This document shows positions 5,152-10,315 of a stretch of 10,315 nucleotides of DNA, piece after piece (within the stretch, counting starts at the first letter, position 1; the number at the start of each line of letters is the position of its first letter). Source of the stretch: an uncultured Bacteroides sp. (GTDB lineage: Bacteria > Bacteroidota > Bacteroidia > Bacteroidales > Bacteroidaceae). A model generated the notes under the pieces. That model had not been told where the DNA came from. It did no database searches and was given only the letters and a program-made list of their open reading frames with translations. The stretch spans positions 1-10,315 of the forward strand of contig NZ_CABUHK010000124.1 of the NCBI RefSeq assembly GCF_902491285.1, in the 5' to 3' direction. Position numbers and translations under genes: made by a program.

Positions 5152-5931
5152 ATGAATAGATTCGAAAATAAGGCAGTCATCATCACCGGTGCTGCCGGCG
5201 GCATTGGCGAAGCAACCACACGCCGCATTGTTTCTGAAGGCGGTAAAGTAGTCATTGCCGACCACTCCAAAGAAAAAGCGGAGCAACTTGCTGCCGAACT
5301 CACTCAATCGGGGGCTGACGTACGTCCCATTTATTTCTCCGCTACCGAACTGCAAAGCTGCAAAGAGCTGATTGACTTTGCAATGAAAGAGTACGGACAA
5401 GTGGACATATTGATTAACAACGTAGGCGGAACCGACCCAAAACGTGACTTGGGTATCGAGGAACTGGATATTAACTACTTCGATGAAGTATTTCACCTGA
5501 ACCTCTGCTGCACCATGTATCTCTCCCAACAAGTGATTCCTATCATGGTGGCGCACGGCGGCGGAAATATCGTAAACGTGGCATCTATCAGCGGAATGAC
5601 TGCCGACGCCAACGGAACTTTATACGGAGCCAGCAAAGCAGGTGTCATCAACCTGACTAAATATATCGCCACCCAACTGGGCAAAAAGAATATCCGTTGC
5701 AACGCCGTAGCGCCCGGACTGATACTGACTCCCGCCGCCCTGGATAATCTGAATGAAGATGTCCGCAACATCTTTTTGGGACAATGTGCCACGCCTTATT
5801 TGGGTGAACCGGAAGATGTGGCAGCCACCATTGCCTTTCTCGCCTCGAACGACGCCCGGTATATCACCGGACAAACAATCGTCGTAGACGGCGGACTGAC
5901 CTCTCATAATCCAACCGTGGAATTATCATAA
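5152..5931 (+). CDS. hdhA: NAD-dependent 7-alpha-hydroxysteroid dehydrogenase (short-chain dehydrogenase)
   Basis: A 259-residue classical short-chain dehydrogenase/reductase. It shows the cofactor glycine motif TGAAGGIG (12-19), NNVGG (89-93) in place of the usual NNAG, catalytic Ser145, Tyr158 and Lys162 (YGASK), and the PG turn (188-189). Asp37 at the end of the second strand predicts NAD rather than NADP. Length and sequence closely resemble what I recall of the Bacteroides fragilis enzyme, which oxidises the 7-alpha hydroxyl of primary bile acids such as cholate and chenodeoxycholate to 7-oxo forms. It is soluble and probably a tetramer, as is usual in the family. It stands alone, without a clear TAnnTTTG box upstream. 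A TetR-type regulator follows 377 bases downstream on the same strand. The bile acid assignment rests on remembered similarity; other SDR substrates remain possible. Confidence 0.8.
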   Translation: MNRFENKAVIITGAAGGIGEATTRRIVSEGGKVVIADHSKEKAEQLAAELTQSGADVRPIYFSATELQSCKELIDFAMKEYGQVDILINNVGGTDPKRDLGIEELDINYFDEVFHLNLCCTMYLSQQVIPIMVAHGGGNIVNVASISGMTADANGTLYGASKAGVINLTKYIATQLGKKNIRCNAVAPGLILTPAALDNLNEDVRNIFLGQCATPYLGEPEDVAATIAFLASNDARYITGQTIVVDGGLTSHNPTVELS

Positions 5932-5996
5932 TAGAGAAACATCTTATTAACTACAAATAAGATATTCATTTGCATAGATTATTTTTCCCGTTGCCT

Positions 5997-6080
5997 ATTC
6001 GGTTTTCGTTTGACTTAACTCAAGCGAACGTTCGACTTAAGTTAAGCTATCGTTTGACTTAAGTCAAACGAAAACTGAAT
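5997..6080. repeat. Three tandem 22-bp palindromic repeats within a large inverted repeat
   Basis: Units begin at 6007, 6029 and 6051 with an exact 22-base period. The third contains the perfect 20-bp palindrome CGTTTGACTTAAGTCAAACG (6051-6070). The first matches it at 20 of 22 positions and the second at 17 of 22. Outer arms 5997-6018 and 6059-6080 pair over 22 bases with one G-U, and a further palindrome CGAACGTTCG sits at 6025-6034. Period and symmetry suit a dimeric regulator binding one face of the helix. A long transcribed hairpin or a dispersed palindromic element is the alternative. Confidence 0.85.
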
Positions 6081-6271
6081 CGCAGGTTGAATAAATAATT
6101 GATGAAACCTGGCTTCTTAAACAATGCATTGCCACAAACTAGTTATCGCATCGCATTACCGAGCATACAACTCTCTCCCACCGCCCCCCATATTTTATCA
6201 TTCTTTTCCAAATTCAGAGTAGCCGCATCAAAAAAAACTCTTTTTCCTCTCCATGTTACCGATAGGAAACA

Positions 6272-6279
6272 TACCTTTG
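6272..6279 (+). promoter_or_regulatory. -7 box of the TetR-type regulator operon
   Basis: TACCTTTG fits TAnnTTTG, 29 bases upstream of the ATG. No TTTG lies 19-21 bases before it. The leader would be about 25 nt. Confidence 0.5.
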
Positions 6280-6308
6280 TGACCAACTAGTAACAAGACT
6301 ATAAAAGT

Positions 6309-6923
6309 ATGGAAAAAGAAATTATCAAAAACAGGCAGGCAACGGAACTTACCCTGATTAAAGCCGTCGATGACATCATCGAGGAAAGTGGCTTCGAAGG
6401 ATTAGGCATCAATGCAATAGCAGCCAAGGCTAAAGTTTCCAAAATGCTTATCTACCGTTATTTTAACTCATTAGACGGGTTGATAGCAGCCTATATCCAA
6501 CAAAATGACTATTGGATTAACTTCAATGAAGAATTGCCGGATAAAGAACATTTATCTGAATTTATCAAGCAAATATTCAAAAGACAAATCGTCCGGCTGC
6601 GGGAAAGTTATACTTTGAAACGGCTATATCGCTGGGAGCTCTCAACAGACAACAAATTCGTGAAAGAGCTGCGCGACAAGCGGGAAGCAAAAGGACTCTG
6701 GCTGATAGAAGCTGTTAGCAGGCTTTCAAAGCATCCGCAAAAGGAAACTGCCGCCGTAGCTTCCATTATCACAGCGGCTATCAGCTATCTGGCGCTACTC
6801 GAAGAAAACTGCCAGGCATATAACGGACTTAAAATACAACAAGAAACCGGTTGGGAACAACTGGAAGAAGGGATTAATTTACTTGCAGACCTTTGGCTAC
6901 AAAAAACAACTTTAACGAAATGA
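6309..6923 (+). CDS. TetR/AcrR-family transcriptional regulator
   Basis: A 204-residue one-component regulator of usual TetR length. The N-terminal DNA-binding domain is clear: helix 'ATELTLIKAVDDIIEESGFEG' (11-31), then the helix-turn-helix 'INAIAAKAKVSKMLIYRYF' (34-52), close to the family pattern. The all-helical C-terminal half, for ligand binding and dimer formation, is divergent, as is normal; it carries Trp residues at several places and no recognisable ligand motif. Its stop codon overlaps the ATG of the lipoprotein gene (ATGA), so the two are translationally coupled and the regulator very likely controls its own operon. The palindromic array 230 bases upstream is a candidate operator, although it lies far from the promoter. 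Its closeness to hdhA suggests, without proof, a bile acid or similar hydrophobic ligand. Confidence 0.9.
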   Translation: MEKEIIKNRQATELTLIKAVDDIIEESGFEGLGINAIAAKAKVSKMLIYRYFNSLDGLIAAYIQQNDYWINFNEELPDKEHLSEFIKQIFKRQIVRLRESYTLKRLYRWELSTDNKFVKELRDKREAKGLWLIEAVSRLSKHPQKETAAVASIITAAISYLALLEENCQAYNGLKIQQETGWEQLEEGINLLADLWLQKTTLTK

Positions 6924-7645
6924 ATAAAATGACGATTATGGGATTATGGTTCCTCTCTCTATTGATTAATAGCGGATGCAACCAGGAATTAATAGAGTAC
7001 AACACCGACGACCTCAAAATATCTATCGAAAAGGGTGAGGAATGGATGCATGACTTTCCGCTATTCTTAGGTATTAATAAGAAGAATCCGCCACAAATTG
7101 CCATTTGGACGGAAGATATGGAAGAACATTATTTATCCACTATTTATGTGACGCATAAAATAGCCACTCAATCCTGGCAAGCTTCCAGTGGAAACCGCAG
7201 AAAAGAGGCTCTACCGCATTGGTGTCATCAGAGAGGTGTTCAATATGAAGACGGGCTGTATCTCCCGACAAAGAAATCGCCATTAACCGACGGAGTCAGC
7301 GGAGCAACTCCGAAAGGCAGTTTTGATGTACGGATGACTCCCACGGGTAAGGTAAAGAAGTTCATTGTCAAAGTAGAAATCAATCATTCCACAGATTTCA
7401 ATGATGCATATCCGAAATCCGCCAAAGAAGGAGACGTCCATTATTCCGGCGGAAAAGAGGGAAGCGGGCAGCCTGCCCTTGTCTATGCAGCAGAGGTGGA
7501 TTTAACTTCCGGTGAAAAAGTATTTGCAGCTAAGTTAATCGGACATAGCAGCCCGGACGGAAGCAACGGGGATATAACAGAAGATACTTCTTCGCTCACA
7601 ACTGCATTACATATTGTCAAAAGCATAACGATATACATACTATAA
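6920..7645 (+). CDS. Probable lipoprotein of unknown function, possibly DUF2271-like
   Basis: I choose the ATG at 6920, which overlaps the TetR stop as ATGA and begins a signal peptide (MNKMTIMGLWFLSLLINSGC) with Cys20 as a possible lipidation site. The frame is open further left to an ATG at 6893, but that start would add a hydrophilic tail inside TetR and spoil the signal. The lipobox is weak (Asn at -3). The mature part of about 220 residues includes 'PQIAIWTEDMEEHYLSTIYVT' and 'RRKEALPHWCHQRG', then 'SPLTDGVSGATPKGSFDVR'. This vaguely recalls DUF2271-type periplasmic proteins, whose role is not known. It overlaps the next gene by one base (TAATG). With an outer-membrane protein next to it, it probably works at the cell surface or in the periplasm. 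Confidence 0.75.
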   Translation: MNKMTIMGLWFLSLLINSGCNQELIEYNTDDLKISIEKGEEWMHDFPLFLGINKKNPPQIAIWTEDMEEHYLSTIYVTHKIATQSWQASSGNRRKEALPHWCHQRGVQYEDGLYLPTKKSPLTDGVSGATPKGSFDVRMTPTGKVKKFIVKVEINHSTDFNDAYPKSAKEGDVHYSGGKEGSGQPALVYAAEVDLTSGEKVFAAKLIGHSSPDGSNGDITEDTSSLTTALHIVKSITIYIL

Positions 7646-8175
7646 TGAAAAAGTCAACACTCACCTTTATTCTGTTATCCTTCATCGCAATGTACGCCAA
7701 CGGACAGACAGATAACAAACATTTCTCTTATACTGTATCTATCGGAACCGGGTTCTCCATGAGCCAGCCTTCGTGTACACCTTTCATCGGACAAGTCATT
7801 GCTCATTATCACATCAATCAGCGGTTTACCGTCGGTGCCGGCAGTGGTTTATCCGTTTATGAGAAAGCGCTTATCCCGCTATATGCCAACGCACAGTTCT
7901 TCATTACCCAACCCAGGAAGCTGACTCCTTATTTGGAATGTAATATCGGCGGCTCATTCGCTGCCGCCAAAGAAACAAACGGCGGATTTTATCTCTCGCC
8001 GTCCGTGGGGGCACAACTAAGACTTACTCAAAAGCTGAAAATGAATGTAGCGTTAGGCTATGAAATACAGAAGTTGGAACGGTTAAAGAAACAAACCGAC
8101 CCGTATTTCCGCACTGAATTTAAAGAAGAATTATCACACCATTCCCTCACCGTGAAAGTCGGATTGACTTATTGA
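7645..8175 (+). CDS. Outer-membrane beta-barrel protein (porin-like fold)
   Basis: A 176-residue protein with a cleavable type I signal peptide (MKKSTLTFILLSFIAMYANG, cut before QTDN). Alternating strands follow: 'FSYTVSIGTGFSM', 'QRFTVGAGSGLSVYE', 'LIPLYANAQFFI', 'LTPYLECNIGGSFA', 'GFYLSPSVGAQLRL', 'LKMNVALGYEIQ' and a last strand 'HSLTVKVGLTY' ending in an aromatic residue, as needed for barrel assembly. Size and pattern suit an 8-stranded barrel of the OmpA/OmpX type. It is the last gene of the TetR operon, translationally coupled to the lipoprotein. Its cargo, if any, is unknown; barrels of this size often have structural or adhesion roles. Confidence 0.82.
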   Translation: MKKSTLTFILLSFIAMYANGQTDNKHFSYTVSIGTGFSMSQPSCTPFIGQVIAHYHINQRFTVGAGSGLSVYEKALIPLYANAQFFITQPRKLTPYLECNIGGSFAAAKETNGGFYLSPSVGAQLRLTQKLKMNVALGYEIQKLERLKKQTDPYFRTEFKEELSHHSLTVKVGLTY

Positions 8176-8183
8176 CTAACGTT

Positions 8184-10067
8184 TCACAATGATTTTATCC
8201 ACGCATTCATTTCTTCAATGTCCGCCAAGGAAGAAGAAAGAGTCTGCTCAGTCTGCAAGGAAGCAGGACGAAGGTCGACGCGCACATATCCCCAGCCGTC
8301 CTCATCGCCTTGCAGATAACCATACTTCCTGTACTCTTCCAGACAACTGTCCGTGCACTCTCCGTAAAAATCATATTGAAGTTCATCATCTGAAGTCCTT
8401 TTATTTGCTATGAATGAACTTTCACCCACCCAGGCAAAGTCTACCAAATCAACATCAGTGTAAGCAAGTCCCCCTCTATCAAGTACGGCAACTTCTGCCA
8501 AACGCCCTTCACTGAGCATCTTGTAAACGCGGACATAACACCCGCCCTCGTACGGACTTTCATCAACGACAAGGAAAAGGCCGGATTTTCCACAGAACAA
8601 AGGAGTATCTATTCCATTGTATTTGTAAACTTCTCCAGTGGCATCGCTCATCGCAAAATAGCCCCAGCTTTCGAACCCGGAAAAATGGAAGAAATGTAAA
8701 CCGTAATCAGACTGGTAACCGTCATAATACCATTTTCTAAATCCGTCTTCGTCCTCTTCCAGTGGAGAATTCAGCAGTGCAAGAGTTCCCTTTTTCCACC
8801 GAACGGACAATTGGGCTTTACTGTCTGTATATCGTCCTTTGCCAGGGTCAAGCTGCGTGTTGCAGCTATCCGCTTTCGCAGCCATGTATTCACTGAATTC
8901 AAGTTTTCTCAGGTCTGCTCCCGTACTGTCATATAGACGTACAGGTATCATTTTCCCACTATGATAGTCATACATACTCTTTCCCATCCGATTGCCGTCT
9001 TCGGAATAGTTTTCGATTATAACACCCGGCGCACCTTTCTCCGAATACGGATAGCTCGCGAAATGGCACAGCCGCCCACCGGAGTAATCTCTTATTTCCA
9101 ACCGCTTTTGAGAACCGATTGTCACAATACCACGTTTCACGGAATCACATCTGCCATCTGTGAAGCATATCGGCTCGTCGGTTCCTTCTTCAAAATATTT
9201 CCGTTTAAGGAGATATTTCTTCTCGCCGTCTTCCAATGCATAAGTTTCCTCAACGTAATAAAGAGGATGTCCCTCTGACGCCTGATATTTATACTCGTAG
9301 AAGTCGGGAACTTTACTTACGTTGTTGGGATTATTGTAACTATCTTCAGTATGGGCGTAATACCAACATTCGCTTGGAAATACTTCCTGGTCGTCAATAT
9401 AATGATTAATCTGCCACAGTCGTCCGTTCGCGTGCCATCTCCTTTCTTCTCCGTGAAGTTTCCCGTCTTTATAGTGCTCAAACCAGTCAGGCTTTCCATC
9501 GTAATACCACCGCTGACGCACTCCGTCGAGTTTGCCCCGTGTAGCCTGATAGAAGATATGGGGATTTCCGTTGGAATTATAAGACTGATAAAGTTCATGA
9601 ATACTGTCGAGGGTGATAAAACGGTCTACCATGCAATGGGAAGATATGCTGTAATGATATACTGTATCATTTTTTATTCCGTCCTTATAAACAGTTACCG
9701 AATAATAGGGTTCCGACACAAAAGAATCCGTAGAACGGAAATAAAAATTCTTGTAAGCTCCATTCATCAATGTACCTTTGTAGAAATAGCGTTCCACGCT
9801 ATCAATCTGCTTCTTGCAAATACTGTCGGATATATACTCCTTTAAAGAAGAGGCTTCCGGCTCTTTCCGCAACGCCCCGGAAAGCGTATCGGGAACAAGC
9901 CAGTCACTTCCCTTATAAAAATCCATAGAAAAAGCTTCTGCAACCACAGGAGAGAATCCGTCCGAAGTATTTTCTTGTTCTACGGAAGAGGACTGCGAAG
10001 TCCCTCCGGTCTTTCCGCCGCATGATAGCAACAGTAATGCGCAGCCATATATCAAAGCCTTTTTCAT
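8184..10067 (-). CDS. Large lipoprotein with YwqK/MORN-like repeats
   Basis: A 627-residue lipoprotein from the ATG at 10067; an in-frame ATG at 10076 would add three residues. I prefer 10067 because it gives MKKALIYGCALLLLSC, with the lipobox cysteine at position 16, and because AGAG lies nine bases upstream. A Gly-Ser-Thr-rich linker follows. In the first third two 24-residue repeats lie back to back (GKLDGVRQRWYYDGKPDWFE... then GKLHGEERRWHANGRLWQIN..., about residues 178-225), the 'G.l.G....wy.nG' pattern of MORN/YwqK-type proteins. The remaining 400 residues hold many Tyr, Trp and Asp and no domain I recognise. Some relatives are labelled 'YwqK antitoxin', but nothing next to it looks like a toxin, so that label should not be taken as a function. 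It converges on the beta-barrel gene, 8 bases apart. Confidence 0.78.
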   Translation of the reverse strand: MKKALIYGCALLLLSCGGKTGGTSQSSSVEQENTSDGFSPVVAEAFSMDFYKGSDWLVPDTLSGALRKEPEASSLKEYISDSICKKQIDSVERYFYKGTLMNGAYKNFYFRSTDSFVSEPYYSVTVYKDGIKNDTVYHYSISSHCMVDRFITLDSIHELYQSYNSNGNPHIFYQATRGKLDGVRQRWYYDGKPDWFEHYKDGKLHGEERRWHANGRLWQINHYIDDQEVFPSECWYYAHTEDSYNNPNNVSKVPDFYEYKYQASEGHPLYYVEETYALEDGEKKYLLKRKYFEEGTDEPICFTDGRCDSVKRGIVTIGSQKRLEIRDYSGGRLCHFASYPYSEKGAPGVIIENYSEDGNRMGKSMYDYHSGKMIPVRLYDSTGADLRKLEFSEYMAAKADSCNTQLDPGKGRYTDSKAQLSVRWKKGTLALLNSPLEEDEDGFRKWYYDGYQSDYGLHFFHFSGFESWGYFAMSDATGEVYKYNGIDTPLFCGKSGLFLVVDESPYEGGCYVRVYKMLSEGRLAEVAVLDRGGLAYTDVDLVDFAWVGESSFIANKRTSDDELQYDFYGECTDSCLEEYRKYGYLQGDEDGWGYVRVDLRPASLQTEQTLSSSLADIEEMNAWIKSL

Positions 10068-10100
10068 ACCTAACATCTCTTTTTTAATACATAATCACCA

Positions 10101-10130
10101 CGAAATTAGTTATAAAATCAGAGATTCAAA
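10101..10130 (-). promoter_or_regulatory. Possible promoter of the YwqK-like lipoprotein gene
   Basis: On the - strand TTTG (10127-10130), 18 bases, then TAATTTCG (10101-10108) is close to the Bacteroides consensus, with one base missing in the spacer and one mismatch in the -7 box. It would give a leader of about 30 nt. Confidence 0.4.
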
Positions 10131-10230
10131 CAGAAGTCTACTGAAAAAGAAAGAATTATCAGCGACCAAACTGTTATTTCGTTCAACAAATACTAACTTT
10201 ACAACGTTTTTAATATAAAGAACGAACGGA

Positions 10231-10315
10231 ATGATTGTTAGAACACTACTGGATACAGACCTCTATAAGTTTACCACATCGTACGCTTATATCAAACTAT
10301 TTCCCTATGCAATGG
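10231..10315 (+). CDS. pncB: Nicotinate phosphoribosyltransferase (N-terminal part)
   Basis: The first 28 codons are present and the gene continues past the window. The start reads MIVRTLLDTDLYKFTTSYAY, then IKLFPYAM, which contains the 'LLDTDxYKxtm' entry strand and helix of nicotinate phosphoribosyltransferases of the PncB type. The enzyme joins nicotinate and phosphoribosyl pyrophosphate to nicotinate mononucleotide, with ATP hydrolysis, in the Preiss-Handler branch of NAD salvage in the cytoplasm. It is transcribed away from the YwqK-like gene. Upstream, TAACTTTA (10194-10201) is a near match to the -7 consensus, about 30 bases before the ATG. The family call is secure in spite of the short piece; the exact length cannot be seen. 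Confidence 0.88.
   Translation, partial: MIVRTLLDTDLYKFTTSYAYIKLFPYAM

Larger units (their letters stand above)
5932..6308. other. 377-base intergenic region between hdhA and the TetR-type gene
   Basis: After the hdhA stop there is a weak AT-rich stem (ATCTTAT 5941-5947 with ATAAGAT 5957-5963), then the palindromic repeat array at 5997-6080. The next stretch, to about 6265, is pyrimidine-rich and lacks a convincing gene. The TetR promoter lies near 6272. An open frame at 6099-6290 has no family resemblance and is not called. Confidence 0.6.

Noticed and set aside
5997..6080. CRISPR array.
   Set aside because: The 22-base units follow each other with no unique spacers, and there are only three.
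6099..6290. A 63-codon open frame upstream of the TetR-type gene.
   Set aside because: It has no recognisable family, is rich in Pro, Ser and Phe from pyrimidine-rich DNA, starts with TTG, and runs over the -7 box of the next gene.
8176..8183. Terminator between the two convergent genes.
   Set aside because: Only 8 bases separate the stop codons and no hairpin with a T tract lies in or next to the gap; any terminator would have to lie inside the coding regions.
8184..10067. Antitoxin of a toxin-antitoxin pair, suggested by the YwqK-like repeats.
   Set aside because: The protein is a 627-residue lipoprotein and neither neighbour resembles a toxin.

Overview
The window looks like a Bacteroides chromosome. 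Promoters follow the Bacteroides pattern (TAnnTTTG, twice with TTTG exactly 19 bases upstream), Shine-Dalgarno sites are weak, lipoproteins are many, and the short-chain dehydrogenase closely resembles what I recall of the Bacteroides 7-alpha-hydroxysteroid dehydrogenase. No rRNA, tRNA, CRISPR array or transposase is visible, and genes appear intact apart from the two cut by the window edges.

Left part (1-3390): the tail of a gene on the + strand (probably the C-terminal effector-binding domain of an AraC-type regulator) faces a leftward block. Read leftward from 3390, this holds a DUF3829-type lipoprotein with its own UUCG-loop terminator, a lipoprotein of unknown function, an AraC-family regulator and a small VOC-fold (glyoxalase-like) protein. 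The regulator and VOC promoters share a two-part element with identical internal spacing, which suggests that the regulator controls both genes.

Middle (3391-5151): a DUF1848 gene (C-terminal CX3CX2C, radical-SAM-like) lies between two direct copies of a roughly 195-bp intergenic block. Read on the - strand, each copy has an upstream region with four spaced TTAACAT-type motifs, a consensus Bacteroides promoter, a roughly 70-nt transcribed segment and a U-tailed hairpin. This is the layout of two paralogous small RNA genes and is the most interesting signal here. The DUF1848 promoter lies so close to its ATG that the mRNA is probably leaderless.

Right part (5152-8175): a 7-alpha-hydroxysteroid dehydrogenase (bile acid oxidation) is followed by a 377-bp gap holding three 22-bp palindromic repeats inside a larger inverted repeat. 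A translationally coupled operon follows: TetR-type regulator, lipoprotein, outer-membrane beta-barrel protein. Together these could form a locus responding to bile acids or another membrane-active compound, but that link is inferred from position only.

End (8184-10315): a large leftward lipoprotein with YwqK/MORN-like repeats converges on the beta-barrel gene with 8 bases between the stop codons. Divergent from it, the first 28 codons of nicotinate phosphoribosyltransferase (pncB, NAD salvage) run off the window.
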